From: Murinocardiopsis flavida
GTDB lineage: Bacteria > Actinomycetota > Actinomycetes > Streptosporangiales > Streptosporangiaceae
DNA: 64,000 nucleotides
Assembly: GCF_003014485.1 (NCBI RefSeq)
Contig: NZ_PYGA01000005.1
Location: 248,001 to 312,000, forward strand
Direction: 5' to 3'
Part shown: in pieces, positions 46,202 to 55,636 of the stretch
How the letters are laid out: every line of letters starts with the position of its first letter
How positions within the stretch are numbered: position 1 is the first letter of the stretch
The notes under the pieces: model-generated
Told to the model about the DNA's origin: nothing
Database searches by the model: none
Seen by the model: only the letters and a program-made list of their open reading frames with translations
Program-made: the position numbers and the translations under genes

Positions 46202-46217
46202 AAGCCGAACCCATGAA

Positions 46218-46277
46218 TCACTGAACCGCTGTGTCACTGAACCGCTGTGTCACCGAACCGCTGTGTCACCGAACCCC
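46218..46277. repeat. 16-bp tandem repeat after the asnC gene
   Basis: TCACTGAACCGCTGTG repeats at 46218 and 46234, with one-base variants at 46250 and a partial copy from 46266 to 46277. It starts 17 bases after the regulator stop codon and lies upstream of the CMD-family gene. Confidence 0.9.
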
Positions 46278-46322
46278 TGGCATGCGCACCGCGCGCCCCG
46301 CTGTGGCGGCATAATGCGGCCC

Positions 46323-46919
46323 ATGCCCGACCCGCGACCGCCCGACCAGCAAGCCCGGCACGGCCGGCTGCACTGGACCGAGCCCGCCGCCATGACCGCC
46401 GAGCAGCGCGCCATCTACGACGGGGTGCTCGCCAAGTACGGCCCCGAGCCGCCGTTCCCGCTCACCGACGCGGCGGGCCGGCTGCACGGCCCGTTCAACG
46501 CCATGCTCGCCGCACCAGGGGTCGGGGCGGCCCTGCAAGCGCTGAGCGCCGCCGTCGGCGGCCGGACGTCCCTCGCGCCCCGGGTGCGCGAGACCGTCAT
46601 CCTCGCCGTCGCCGCCGCCCGCGCGAGCGCGTTCGAGCTCGCCGCGCACACCGCGGCGGGAGCGGCGGCGGGGCTCACCTCCGACGAGATCGCTACGTTG
46701 TGCGACGGTACGGCACCAGCGTCGCTCGCGGCCGACGAGCAGGCGGCGCACGCGTTCGCGGCCTCGCTGCTGCGCGACGGCGACGCCGACGACGCGTGCT
46801 ACGTCCGCGCGGAGCGGCACTTCGGCGAGGCGGGGATCGTCGAGCTGATCACCCTGGTCGGCTACTACGACCTGCTCGCCACCCTCCTCCGCACATTGCG
46901 CGTACCCGTGCCCGAGTAG
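46323..46919 (+). CDS. Carboxymuconolactone decarboxylase (CMD/AhpD-like fold) family protein
   Basis: The 198-residue protein has the CMD helical core: FNAMLAAPGVGAALQALSAA, LAPRVRETVILAVAAARASAFE and AGAAAGLTSDEIATL. The AhpD-type CxxC redox motif is absent, so peroxidase activity is unlikely; it may be a decarboxylase-like or ligand-binding member. The ATG at 46323 lies seven bases after a CATAAT -10-like box, which suggests leaderless expression; an ATG at 46314 is also in frame. Confidence 0.85.
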   Translation: MPDPRPPDQQARHGRLHWTEPAAMTAEQRAIYDGVLAKYGPEPPFPLTDAAGRLHGPFNAMLAAPGVGAALQALSAAVGGRTSLAPRVRETVILAVAAARASAFELAAHTAAGAAAGLTSDEIATLCDGTAPASLAADEQAAHAFAASLLRDGDADDACYVRAERHFGEAGIVELITLVGYYDLLATLLRTLRVPVPE

Positions 46920-46949
46920 CGCCCCCGCCGGGCGGTGGTCGCTCCGCTC

Positions 46950-48590
46950 TCACCCCTCCTGCGCGTCGGCGACCAGGCCGAGGAGGTCTGCGGAGCGACG
47001 GCGCATCTCGACCTTGCGGATCTTTCCGGTGACGGTCATCGGGAACTCGGTCACGACGACCACGTAGCGGGGGATCTTGAAGTGCGCGAGCCGCCCTGCG
47101 GCGAACACCCGCAGCGCCTCGGCGTCCAGGTCTGCGGCCCCTTCGCGCAACCGCACCCAGGCGCACAGCTCCTCGCCGTACTTCGTGTCGGGCACACCCA
47201 CGACCTGCACGTCGGAGATGTCGGGGTGGGCGTGGAAGAACTCCTCGACCTCGCGCGGGTAGACGTTCTCGCCGCCGCGGATGATCATGTCCTTGATCCG
47301 GCCGACGATGGTGAGATAGCCGTCCTCGCGCATCACGGCGAGGTCCCCCGTGTGCATCCACCCCGCGGCGTCGAGCACCTCCGCGGTCTTCTCGGGTTCC
47401 GCCCAGTAGCCGCGCATCACCGAGTAGCCGCGCGTGCACAGTTCCCCGGCCTCGCCGCGCGGCACCACCCTCCCGGTTGCGGGATCGACCACCCGCACCT
47501 CCACGTGCGGGCCCACACGGCCGATGGTCGCAACCCGCTGCTCCAGGTCGTCGTCGACCCTGGTCTGGGTCGACACCGGGGAGGTCTCGGTCATCCCGTA
47601 GCAGATGGCGACCTCGCTCATGTGCATGTCGCCGACGACCCGCTTCATCACCTCGATCGGGCAGGTCGAGCCCGCCATGATCCCGGTGCGCAGGCTCGAC
47701 AGGTCGTAAGAGGCGAACTCGGGATGGTCCAGCTCGGCGATGAACATGGTCGGCACCCCGTACAGCGCGGTGCAGCGCTCCGCCTGGACCGCGTCAAGGG
47801 TCGCCGTCGCGTCGAACACCGGTGCCGGGATGACCAGGCACGCCCCGTGCGAGGTGATGCCGAGGTTCGCCATGACCATGCCGAAGCAGTGGTAGAAGGG
47901 CACCGGAACCGCGAACCGGTCGTGCTCGGTGGTGTTCAGCAGCTCGGTGACGGAGTAGCCGTTGTTCAGGATGTTGTGGTGGGTGAGCGTGGCGCCCTTG
48001 GGCGCCCCGGTGGTCCCCGAGGTGTACTGGATGTTGATCGGGTCGTCGCAGGACAGTGTGTTCATCCGGGCGCGCAGGTCGGCGTCTGCAACGGACTCGG
48101 CGCCCGCCAGCAGGCCGTCCCAGTCTGCGGTGCCGATGTGCACCACGGTGCGCAGCTCCGGGCAGTCGGAGCGCACCTGCGCCACCATGGCCCGGTAGTC
48201 GCTGGTCTTGAACTCGGTGGCGCTCACCAGCACGGTCGTTCCCGACTGGTTCAGCGCGTAGGCCAGCTCATGGGTGCGGTAGGCCGGGTTGAGATTGACC
48301 AGGATCGCACCGGCCTTCGCCGCCCCGTACTGCGTGAACACCCACTCGGCGCAGTTCGGCGACCAGATCCCCACCCGGTCCCCGGGGGCGACGCCGAGGG
48401 CCATGAGGCCCTTGGCGACCGCGTTCACGACGGAGTCGAACTCGGCGTAGCTCCACCGCCGCCCAGAGGCCCACTCCACGATGGCCTCGCGGTCCCCGAA
48501 GCGCGCGACCGTGCGCTCCAGGTCGTCGCCGATGGTCTCGCCGAGGAGTGGGAAGTCGGACGGGCCGCTCGCATAGGACATTTGGCGCAT
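46950..48590 (-). CDS. Acyl-CoA synthetase (AMP-forming, FadD-like)
   Basis: The 546-residue enzyme has the ANL motifs: P-loop [33 protein letters not shown] and the C-terminal Lys in [12 protein letters not shown]. It activates a carboxylic or fatty acid to its CoA thioester through an acyl-adenylate. It is the last gene of an apparent unit with the enoyl-CoA hydratase and SDR. The start at 48590 gives a normal family length; 48581 is possible. Confidence 0.92.
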   Translation of the reverse strand: MRQMSYASGPSDFPLLGETIGDDLERTVARFGDREAIVEWASGRRWSYAEFDSVVNAVAKGLMALGVAPGDRVGIWSPNCAEWVFTQYGAAKAGAILVNLNPAYRTHELAYALNQSGTTVLVSATEFKTSDYRAMVAQVRSDCPELRTVVHIGTADWDGLLAGAESVADADLRARMNTLSCDDPINIQYTSGTTGAPKGATLTHHNILNNGYSVTELLNTTEHDRFAVPVPFYHCFGMVMANLGITSHGACLVIPAPVFDATATLDAVQAERCTALYGVPTMFIAELDHPEFASYDLSSLRTGIMAGSTCPIEVMKRVVGDMHMSEVAICYGMTETSPVSTQTRVDDDLEQRVATIGRVGPHVEVRVVDPATGRVVPRGEAGELCTRGYSVMRGYWAEPEKTAEVLDAAGWMHTGDLAVMREDGYLTIVGRIKDMIIRGGENVYPREVEEFFHAHPDISDVQVVGVPDTKYGEELCAWVRLREGAADLDAEALRVFAAGRLAHFKIPRYVVVVTEFPMTVTGKIRKVEMRRRSADLLGLVADAQEG

Positions 48591-48663
48591 GACTCGACTC
48601 TGGCCAGTGACCTGCACCACAGTCAAGGGCTGCTCTGCCCACCGCGGTCCCGTGCGGGACGGC

Positions 48664-49434
48664 TCAGGTGCCGGTCCAGTGCGGGGGGCGCTTCTCGGCG
48701 AAGGCCGCCGCGCCCTCCATAGCATCGTTGCTGGTGAATACCGCACCGGCGATGGCGTCCTGGCGGTCCCACATCTCACCGGTCGACCAGTCGGCGGACT
48801 CGGCCATGATCCGCTTGGACGCGGCGACCGCCATGGGGGCGTTCGCGGCGACGGCCGCCGCGAGTTCCCGCGCGCCGTCGAGCGCCCCGCCGCTCGGCGT
48901 CACCTTGTTGACGAGGCCCAGCTCCGCCGCTCGCGGCGTGCCGATGAACGCGCCGGTGAGCGCGAGCTCCATGGCGATGTTGCGCGGGATGCGGTGCTGG
49001 AGCCGCAGCAGCGCCCCGGCGCCCGCGACCAGCCCGCGGGTGGCCTCGGGGATGCCGAACGAGGCGTCGTCCGCCGCGACGACGAGGTCGCAGCCGAGGA
49101 CGACCTCGAACCCGCCCGCCAGCGCATACCCCTCGACCGCCGCGATCAGCGGCTTCGCCGGGGGGCGCTGGGTCAGCCCCGCGAACCCGCGGCCGTCGAC
49201 CACCGGCAGCTCGCCGTGGAGGAACGCCTTCAGGTCCATCCCGGCGCAGAAGGTCCCCCCTGCGCCGGTGAGGATGCCGACCCGCAGTTCCGGGCGGGCG
49301 TCGAGATCGGCCAGTGCCGCGGCCACACCCTGGGCGACAGCGGCGTTCACCGCGTTCTTCACCCGCGGCCGGTCGATGGTGATGACGGCGACGCCCGTAC
49401 CGGCATCGGCGGAGTACAGCACCTCGTCGGACAT
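48664..49434 (-). CDS. Enoyl-CoA hydratase/isomerase (crotonase) family protein
   Basis: The 256-residue crotonase shows the oxyanion-hole segments [16 protein letters not shown] and [20 protein letters not shown], and the Glu of [15 protein letters not shown]. It would hydrate or isomerise an enoyl-CoA. It lies 73 bases before the ligase and 96 bases after the SDR gene. The substrate chain is unknown. Confidence 0.92.
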   Translation of the reverse strand: MSDEVLYSADAGTGVAVITIDRPRVKNAVNAAVAQGVAAALADLDARPELRVGILTGAGGTFCAGMDLKAFLHGELPVVDGRGFAGLTQRPPAKPLIAAVEGYALAGGFEVVLGCDLVVAADDASFGIPEATRGLVAGAGALLRLQHRIPRNIAMELALTGAFIGTPRAAELGLVNKVTPSGGALDGARELAAAVAANAPMAVAASKRIMAESADWSTGEMWDRQDAIAGAVFTSNDAMEGAAAFAEKRPPHWTGT

Positions 49435-49530
49435 CGTCTGCTCGCTTCCTCGTTGCCGTCCGGACCCGTCCCGACCCGTCAGTGCCCGTCCAGGCCCGTC
49501 AGGGCCCGGCACGCCTGCGACTCGGGCCGG

Positions 49531-50304
49531 TCACTTCGGCGGCATGCGCAGGCCGCCGTCGAGCCGGACGACCTCGGCGTTGAGGTAGCCGATCTCCACG
49601 AGCGAGCGCGCCAGCCGGGCGAACTCCGCCGCGGTGCCGAGCCGCTTGGGGAACGGCACTGGGGCGGCGAGGCGCTCCTTGAACGCCTCCGACTCCGGCC
49701 CCTGCCCGTAGATGGGGGTGTCGAGGATGCCCGGCGCGATGGTGTTCACCCGCACCCCGATCGCCGCGAGGTCGCGGGCCGCGGGGACCGTCATGCCGAT
49801 GATCCCGCCCTTGGACGACGAGTAGGCGATCTGCCCGATCTGGCCCTCGATCCCGGCCAGCGAGGCGGTGTTCACGATGGCGCCGCGCTCGCCGTCGGCG
49901 TTGACCGGCTCGGTCCGGGCCATGGCCGCCGCGGCGAGCCGCAGCACGTTGAACGTGCCGATGAGGTTGACCTGGATGACCTTGGTGTAGGACGCGAGGT
50001 CGTGGGGCTCCCCGTCGCGGTTCACCGTGCGGGTGGCCCAACCGATGCCGGCGCACGACACCGCGACGCGCAAGGGCCTGCCGGTGGCCTCGGCCGCCTG
50101 CACCGCGGCCGCGACCTGGGCCTCGTCGGCGACGTCCGTCGCGGCGAAGACCCCGTTGACCTCCTTTGCCAGCGCCTCGCCGCGCTCGGCGTTCAGGTCG
50201 GCGACGACGACGGTCGCGCCGGCCGCGGCGAGTTCCCTGACGGTGGCCTCGCCCAGCCCGCTCGCACCGCCGGACACGAGGGCGGCGACTCCATTCAGCT
50301 CCAT
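49531..50304 (-). CDS. SDR-family 3-hydroxyacyl-CoA dehydrogenase-like enzyme
   Basis: The 257-residue short-chain dehydrogenase begins [20 protein letters not shown], the NAD-binding TGxxxGxG variant (SGGASGLG). The catalytic triad is in [20 protein letters not shown] with Y-x3-K (YSSSK). It resembles the HSD17B10/type II 3-hydroxyacyl-CoA dehydrogenases of beta-oxidation, which fits its place with a ligase and hydratase. Confidence 0.9.
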   Translation of the reverse strand: MELNGVAALVSGGASGLGEATVRELAAAGATVVVADLNAERGEALAKEVNGVFAATDVADEAQVAAAVQAAEATGRPLRVAVSCAGIGWATRTVNRDGEPHDLASYTKVIQVNLIGTFNVLRLAAAAMARTEPVNADGERGAIVNTASLAGIEGQIGQIAYSSSKGGIIGMTVPAARDLAAIGVRVNTIAPGILDTPIYGQGPESEAFKERLAAPVPFPKRLGTAAEFARLARSLVEIGYLNAEVVRLDGGLRMPPK

Positions 50305-50380
50305 GCGCCGAACAATACAGATCCGCGGCCCCCGCGACTAGAACGGGGTTCGGTAAGTCGGGATCGGCGCAGCTCGGCGC

Positions 50381-50410
50381 CTGTCCGAGCCTGTCCGCGC
50401 CTGTCCGCGC
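50381..50410. repeat. 10-bp tandem repeat CTGTCCGMGC
   Basis: Three copies begin at 50381, 50391 and 50401 (CTGTCCGAGC, then CTGTCCGCGC twice). It lies in the 158-base gap between the SDR gene start and the sugar ABC operon end. Confidence 0.8.
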
Positions 50411-50429
50411 CGGACCGCGGACGACCTCC

Positions 50430-50455
50430 GCGCGCCCCGGCGGGCCGGGGCGCGC
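50430..50455 (-). terminator. 12-bp hairpin after the sugar ABC operon
   Basis: GCGCGCCCCGGC and GCCGGGGCGCGC pair perfectly around a GG loop, seven bases beyond the ATPase stop. It ends the inositol-type operon. Confidence 0.75.
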
Positions 50456-50462
50456 GCCGCCG

Positions 50463-51266
50463 TCAGCCGCGGTCCAGCTCGTGGCTCAGCTCGTCCAGTT
50501 CGGAGCCGCCCGCCATGAGCCGGGTCAGCTCGTCCCTGGTGATGTCGTCCCTGCCGTACTCCCCGAGGCTCGTCCCGCGCTTGAGCAGCAGGAACCGGTC
50601 GCCGACCGGGAAGGCGTGATGCGGGTTGTGGGTGATGAACACGACGCCGAGCCCGCGCTCCCGCGCCCGCGCGATGTAGCGCAGCACCACACCGGCCTGC
50701 TTGACCCCGAGCGCCGCCGTCGGCTCGTCCAGGATCAGCACCCTGGCACCCATGTACACCGCACGCGCGATCGCGACCGACTGCCGCTCACCGCCCGACA
50801 GCGTCCCCACCGGCTGGTCGACGTCGCGCAGGTCGATCCCCATGCGCAGCAGCTCCGCGCGGGTGGTGGCGCGCATGGCGGGCACGTCCAGCCGGCGCAG
50901 CGGCCCCCGGCCCCTGGTCAGCTCCGACCCGAGGAAGAAGTTCCGCCAGATCGGCATCAGCGGGACCATCGCCAGGTCCTGGTGGACCGTCGCGATCCCC
51001 GCGGCGAGGGCGTCCCGCGGGCCGCCGAACGCCGCCGGGGCGCCGTCGAACAGCAGCTCGCCCTTGTCGTGCCGGTGCACGCCGGAGAGGACCTTGATGA
51101 ACGTGGACTTCCCGGCGCCGTTGTCGCCGAGCACGCAGGTGACCTCCCCGGCGGCGACCGTCGTCGACACCCCCTCGAGGGCGGCGACGTGGCCGTAGTA
51201 CTTGGCGATCCCGCGCGCCTCGATGACGGCGGTGCGGGTCTGCGCGCCCGGTTCCGCTGCGGTCAT
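50463..51266 (-). CDS. Sugar ABC transporter ATP-binding protein, single-domain type
   Basis: The 267-residue ATPase has Walker [10 protein letters not shown], signature [15 protein letters not shown] and Walker [13 protein letters not shown]. Ribose/inositol-type importers usually use a fused double ATPase of about 500 residues (RbsA); this one has a single domain, like FrcA-type proteins. The signature GERQ and DNGAGKS are typical of the CUT2 class. It overlaps the permease stop/start (ATGA). Confidence 0.9.
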   Translation of the reverse strand: MTAAEPGAQTRTAVIEARGIAKYYGHVAALEGVSTTVAAGEVTCVLGDNGAGKSTFIKVLSGVHRHDKGELLFDGAPAAFGGPRDALAAGIATVHQDLAMVPLMPIWRNFFLGSELTRGRGPLRRLDVPAMRATTRAELLRMGIDLRDVDQPVGTLSGGERQSVAIARAVYMGARVLILDEPTAALGVKQAGVVLRYIARARERGLGVVFITHNPHHAFPVGDRFLLLKRGTSLGEYGRDDITRDELTRLMAGGSELDELSHELDRG

Positions 51267-52408
51267 TTCGCCTCCCCCCGCTCCGCGCCGGTATCGGCAG
51301 CGGGCTCGGCCGACTCGGCGGTCGGCCCTCCGTTCAGCGGGTCGGCCGCCTTGGTCGCCGCGGCCCCCGCGGTCTCGGCCCGCCGGCGCACGTACATGTT
51401 CACCACGACGGCGGCGAGCAGCATCGCCCCGAGGAACGCCTTCAACCAGTTGTTGTCCCACCCGGCGAACACGATGCCCTGGTAGGTCATGCCGTAGATG
51501 AGGGCGCCGAGCGCGCCGCCGATCGCCGACCCGAACCCGCCCGTGAGCAGGCAGCCGCCGACGACCGCGCAGATGATGTAGATGAACTCCACGCCCACGC
51601 CGGTGGACGCCTGCGCCGTGGTGGTCCGGAACAGCGACAGCATGCCCACGAGCCACCCGGCGAACGCCGTCGTCATGAACAGCCCGATCTTGGTCTGGAG
51701 GACCGGCACGCCGACCTGCCGGGCGCTCCGCGCGTCGCCGCCGACCGAGAAGATCCAGTTCCCGACCCGGGTGCGCAGCAGCACCCACGTGCACAGCGCC
51801 GTGAAGACCAGCCACCACAGCACCGACACCTGGAGGGCCGGGCCGACCGTGGTGCTCGACCCGAACAGCCAGCGCGCGTCCCAGAACCCGCCCGCCTCGC
51901 TGAGCCCCTGGATCGCGACCTGCCCCGTGATGGCCTTGGTCAGCGCCAGGTTGAGGCCCTGGAGGATGAAGAACGTGCCCAGGGTGACGATGAAGCTCGG
52001 CAACCCCGTGCGCATGACCATCAGGCCGTTGGCGAGGCCGATGGCGAGGGCCACCACGAGCGACACCACGACGGCGACCCAGATGTTCACCCCGGCGTGG
52101 GTCGCGAGCACGCCGGTGATGAGCCCGGTCGAACCCACCATCACGCCGGTGGACAGGTCGAACTCGCCGCCGATCATCAGCATGCTCACGGCGACCGCCA
52201 TGATGCCGAACAGCGCGGCGGACTCCAGCCAGGTGGCGACACCGGCCGGGGTCAGGAAGGTGTCGGTGACGACCGAGAAGAACACGAAGATGACCGCCGC
52301 GGCGGCGAAGGCCCCGACCTCGGGCCGGCGCAGCACGCGGACCGCGAGCGCGGCGCGGGGGACGTCGATGTCGGGAAGCGCCCGGCGCTCCCTAGCTGCG
52401 GTGGCCAT
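51263..52408 (-). CDS. Sugar ABC transporter permease (CUT2 class)
   Basis: The 381-residue permease has about ten transmembrane helices of the RbsC/XylH type. The signature is [18 protein letters not shown] near residue 78-95, with [20 protein letters not shown] and [20 protein letters not shown]. The tail is Glu/Ala-rich. It overlaps the binding-protein stop by one base (TAATG). Confidence 0.9.
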   Translation of the reverse strand: MATAARERRALPDIDVPRAALAVRVLRRPEVGAFAAAAVIFVFFSVVTDTFLTPAGVATWLESAALFGIMAVAVSMLMIGGEFDLSTGVMVGSTGLITGVLATHAGVNIWVAVVVSLVVALAIGLANGLMVMRTGLPSFIVTLGTFFILQGLNLALTKAITGQVAIQGLSEAGGFWDARWLFGSSTTVGPALQVSVLWWLVFTALCTWVLLRTRVGNWIFSVGGDARSARQVGVPVLQTKIGLFMTTAFAGWLVGMLSLFRTTTAQASTGVGVEFIYIICAVVGGCLLTGGFGSAIGGALGALIYGMTYQGIVFAGWDNNWLKAFLGAMLLAAVVVNMYVRRRAETAGAAATKAADPLNGGPTAESAEPAADTGAERGEAK

Positions 52409-53421
52409 TATCGGGTCCCCTGTTCGGCGAACTTCGTGACCTGCTCGGCGTTGTCCTTGGTGATGAACGCCGGGCCGGAGTAGACGGGCCGCCCGCCGCC
52501 GACGTCGTTGCCGTTGCGCACCTTGAGGGCGAGCATCGTCACGGGCAGGTAGCCCTGGACGTAGGGCTGCTGGTCGACGGCGAACCCCAGGTCGCCCGCC
52601 GCGATCGCCTTGGTGATGTCGGGCGACACGTCGAAGGTCGCGATCTCGGCCTCGGACTCGGCGTCGCGCGCGGCGCCCACTGCGGCGTTGGCGATGGCGG
52701 GGTTCAGCGTGAGGATGCCGTCGACGTCCTTGTCGGACATCAGCTTGTTCTGGATCGTGGTGCGGGCGTCGGCGACGTTGGAGACGTCCACCTGGAGGTT
52801 CTCGGTGTCGCCCGCGAACTTCTCCTTGGCGCCGGCGCAGCGGTCCTCCAAGCCGACGTTGCCGGCCTCGTGGATGACGCAGAGCACCTTGGACGCGCCG
52901 TTGTCGGTGAACCGCTCGCCCGCCGCCTCGCCCGCCATCCGCTCGCTCTGGCCCACGTGGGTGATCGCCCCGTAGGACGCCGACTGCTCCAGCCCGGAGT
53001 TGATGGTGATCACCGGGATGCCGGCCTCGACGGCTGACTCCACGCTGGACTTCACCCCTTCGGGGTTGGCCATGGAGATGACCAGCCCGTTCACACCCTG
53101 GGCGACCGCGTTGTCGATGAGCTGGCTCTGCTGGACGGGGTCGGGGTCGCCCGAGTAGTTGATGGCGGCGCCGTGCTCCTCCCCGGCCTGCTCGGCGCCG
53201 CTCTTCACGACGTCCCAGAACGGGTCGCCGGCCCTGCTGTGGCTGACCACGGCGAACGTCAGCTCGCCGGTGTCGAGCTCCGCCGGCTGCTGCGCGCCGG
53301 TCGCGCCGGGGGACTGGCCGTTCGTGCATCCGGCGAGCAGCAGCCCGCCGAGTGCCAGGACGGCGACCCTGCTCCGCCGGCCGGCCGACGGGCCGGGCGC
53401 CCGGCCCTTGCTCCACTTCAT
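52408..53421 (-). CDS. Sugar ABC transporter substrate-binding lipoprotein
   Basis: The 337-residue protein has a signal peptide with lipobox LLLAGC and a type I periplasmic fold (LTFAVVSHSRAGDPFWDVVK, NGLVISMANPEGVKSSVESA, IPVITINSGLEQSASYGAIT). It belongs to the RbsB/inositol-binding group. Neighbouring IolE- and IolG-like enzymes suggest inositol or an inositol derivative as ligand. Confidence 0.9.
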   Translation of the reverse strand: MKWSKGRAPGPSAGRRSRVAVLALGGLLLAGCTNGQSPGATGAQQPAELDTGELTFAVVSHSRAGDPFWDVVKSGAEQAGEEHGAAINYSGDPDPVQQSQLIDNAVAQGVNGLVISMANPEGVKSSVESAVEAGIPVITINSGLEQSASYGAITHVGQSERMAGEAAGERFTDNGASKVLCVIHEAGNVGLEDRCAGAKEKFAGDTENLQVDVSNVADARTTIQNKLMSDKDVDGILTLNPAIANAAVGAARDAESEAEIATFDVSPDITKAIAAGDLGFAVDQQPYVQGYLPVTMLALKVRNGNDVGGGRPVYSGPAFITKDNAEQVTKFAEQGTR

Positions 53422-53422
53422 G

Positions 53423-54367
53423 TCATTCGCCTCCGGTCACTGCGTGATCCCGGGCCTGCGCCGCACGCCCGCCGGCGGGCGCCGGGGCGAGGCGGTCGCG
53501 CAGGAACGCCACCGACGCGCGGACGTCGGCGAGCGGGCCGCCCTCGTCGTCCGGCGCCCCGGCCAGTCGGATGTCCTGCTCCAGCACGTACCAGCCGGCG
53601 TACCCGGCGGCGGAGAGGTCGGCCAGGATGCCGGCGACGTCGACGTCCCCGGCGCCGAGCGGCTGGAACAGGCCCTGGGAGACGGCCTCGCCGAACGGGA
53701 CCTCCCCGGCGACCACGCGCTCGGCGAGGGCACCGTCGACGTCCTTGAGGTGGGTGTGCGCGATCCGGTCGACGGCCGACCGGCTGAGGTCGCGCGGGTC
53801 GGCGCCGCCGACGAGCAGGTGGCCGGTGTCGAGGCACAGCGGGACCGCGGAGCCGTCGAGCACCCGGTCGACCTCGCCGCGCTGCTCGACGACCGTGCCG
53901 ACGTGCGGGTGCAGGCTGGCGGTGACCCCGCGCTCCGCGGCGTGCGCCGCGAGTTCGTCGAGGCGGCGCAGCAGCACCGCCCACTGCCCGGCGTCGAGTT
54001 CGGGCCGGGCGTCGTAGCCGTCGGTGCCGGTGGCCGCGGCGAGGACGAGGTTGTCGGCGCCGGCGGCGAGGAAGCCGTCGATGGCGCGGTCGACCTCGGG
54101 CCGCGGGTCGTGGCCGCTCTCGTGCAGCACGACGGGGACGAAGCCGCCGACCGCCGCGAGGCCGTGCTCGGTGAGGGCCGCGGCCTTGTCGCGGGGCGCG
54201 TCGGGCAGGAAGCCGTCGGGGCCGAACTCCGTCGCGGCGAGCCCCGCCTCCCGCATCTGCGCGAGTACCGTGCCGAGGGGCATCTGATACCCCCAACCGG
54301 GCACTTCGCTGACGCCCCAGGAGATCGGGGCGCCGGCGATCCGGGCTGCTGCGGTGGGCTCTGCCAT
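53423..54367 (-). CDS. TIM-barrel sugar isomerase/epimerase, IolE/IolI-like
   Basis: The 314-residue protein begins with GAPISWGVSEVPGWGYQMPL, a signature shared with inosose dehydratase/isomerase enzymes. Metal-site residues are seen in HPHVGTVVEQ, CLDTGHLLVGGADP, HTHLKDVDG and WYVLEQDI. It lies one base from the binding protein and 35 bases after the IolG-like gene. A dehydratase or isomerase of an inosose is the likely role. Confidence 0.85.
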   Translation of the reverse strand: MAEPTAAARIAGAPISWGVSEVPGWGYQMPLGTVLAQMREAGLAATEFGPDGFLPDAPRDKAAALTEHGLAAVGGFVPVVLHESGHDPRPEVDRAIDGFLAAGADNLVLAAATGTDGYDARPELDAGQWAVLLRRLDELAAHAAERGVTASLHPHVGTVVEQRGEVDRVLDGSAVPLCLDTGHLLVGGADPRDLSRSAVDRIAHTHLKDVDGALAERVVAGEVPFGEAVSQGLFQPLGAGDVDVAGILADLSAAGYAGWYVLEQDIRLAGAPDDEGGPLADVRASVAFLRDRLAPAPAGGRAAQARDHAVTGGE

Positions 54368-54402
54368 GGGTTCCTCCGCGTCGAGGGGTCGGGTTCGGGT
54401 GG

Positions 54403-55410
54403 TCAGGCCGGACGCAGCTCGGCGATCCGGACCGGGCGCCGCTCGCGCATGGACAGGTCGGCGGCCTCGGCTACGAGGACCGCCTCAAGCGCCTCGGCGA
54501 CGTCGCACGGGCTGTCGATCTCGCCCGCGGCGACCCGCAGGAAGGCCAGCATCTCCGCCTCGTAGGCCGGCGCGAAGCGCGGCCAGAACCAGTCCCACGC
54601 CTCCTGGCCGGGGAACCGGACGCCGGGCTCGGCCGAGTCGATCGGCATCTTGTCGTCGTAGCCCACGCCGATCGTGGAGTCGGAGCCCGCCAGCTCCATC
54701 CGGACGTCGTAGCCGCCGCCGTTGTAGCGGGAGCCCTGGACGGTGACCAGCGTCGCGTCGTCCAGCACCAGCAGCGCCGCGGAGTTGTCGACGTCGCCCG
54801 ACTCGACGAAGTACGCCGCGCCCCGGTTCGCGCCCAGTGCGGTCACCTCGACGACTTCGCGGCCGGTGACCCAGCGCAGGATGTCGAAGTCGTGGATGTG
54901 GCAGTCGCGGAACAGGCCGCCGGAGGTCGGCACGTACGCGGCCGGCGGTGGCGTGCGGTCGGCGGTGACGAGGTGCACGCGGTGCAGCTGGCCGATGTGC
55001 CCGTCGCGCAGCGCCTGGCGGGCGTAGGTGTACCCGGAGTCGAAGCGGCGCTGGAAGCCGATGTGCACCGGCACCCCGGCCTTCTCGACCTCCCGTGCGA
55101 CCTCGACCGTTGCTTCGAGGGTCGGGGCCACCGGCTTCTCGCAGAACACCGGAATGCCCGCGCGGACGGCGCCGACGATGAACCCGGCGTGCACCGAGGT
55201 CGAGGCGGTCACGACGAGCGCGTCGACGGCGCCGGGCGCGAGGAGGGATTCGGGGTCCTCCGCGACGGAGGCGCCGAGGGGCTCGGCGACCGCGCGGGCG
55301 GCCGCGGCGTCGGCATCGGCGAGCACGAGTTCGGTGACCGCGGGCTGCGCCGCGACGACCGCGGCGTGCGCGGCGCCGATGCGCCCTGTTCCGACGAGCC
55401 CTACGCGCAT
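54403..55410 (-). CDS. Gfo/Idh/MocA dehydrogenase, inositol 2-dehydrogenase-like
   Basis: The 335-residue protein starts at ATG 55410, five bases after GGAGGAGG. It begins MRVGLVGTGRIGAAHAAVVA (NAD fold), with catalytic Lys in IPVFCEKPVAP and the DCHIHDFDILRWVTGREVVE segment of IolG-type enzymes. It would oxidise myo-inositol or a related polyol. It is the first gene of the operon, behind the promoter at 55475-55503. Confidence 0.88.
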   Translation of the reverse strand: MRVGLVGTGRIGAAHAAVVAAQPAVTELVLADADAAAARAVAEPLGASVAEDPESLLAPGAVDALVVTASTSVHAGFIVGAVRAGIPVFCEKPVAPTLEATVEVAREVEKAGVPVHIGFQRRFDSGYTYARQALRDGHIGQLHRVHLVTADRTPPPAAYVPTSGGLFRDCHIHDFDILRWVTGREVVEVTALGANRGAAYFVESGDVDNSAALLVLDDATLVTVQGSRYNGGGYDVRMELAGSDSTIGVGYDDKMPIDSAEPGVRFPGQEAWDWFWPRFAPAYEAEMLAFLRVAAGEIDSPCDVAEALEAVLVAEAADLSMRERRPVRIAELRPA

Positions 55411-55474
55411 TGGTCCTCCTCCGGGTGGACGGTCACGACGCGAGGACTTGTGTCTCGGCTCACGTCTGAGGATG

Positions 55475-55503
55475 TTTCTACGTGAGCCCCAAGAGCGTGT
55501 CAA
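55475..55503 (-). promoter_or_regulatory. Promoter of the inositol-type operon
   Basis: Read leftward, TTGACA (55498-55503) and TAGAAA (55475-55480) are separated by exactly 17 bases, the best consensus promoter in the window. The operon start codon is at 55410. Confidence 0.75.
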
Positions 55504-55508
55504 TGGTT

Positions 55509-55529
55509 TGTCTAGACATAAGAACTTAT
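55509..55529. promoter_or_regulatory. GntR-like operator next to the operon promoter
   Basis: TGTCTAGACA (55509-55518) is a perfect palindrome with the GTCTAGAC core typical of HutC-subfamily GntR repressors, and ATAAG-AA-CTTAT (55518-55529) follows as a second dyad. Both lie just upstream of the -35 box. Confidence 0.6.
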
Positions 55530-55603
55530 TGACGCCGACTGGCTCCGGCCCGGTGTCGCACGAGCACGCTCCGTCGCGCCCGGTCGGCCCGCTCCGCCCC
55601 CTG

Positions 55604-55627
55604 CCGGGCCCCGGCGCCGGGGCCCGG
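55604..55627 (-). terminator. 12-bp palindromic terminator after the ROK gene
   Basis: CCGGGCCCCGGC and GCCGGGGCCCGG form perfect arms with no loop bases between, nine bases beyond the ROK stop. It ends the glucokinase transcript. Confidence 0.65.
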
Positions 55628-55636
55628 GGAACCGGC

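Noticed and set aside
50027-50341. Rightward frame opposite the SDR gene
   Set aside because: It is an antisense shadow with no start signal.
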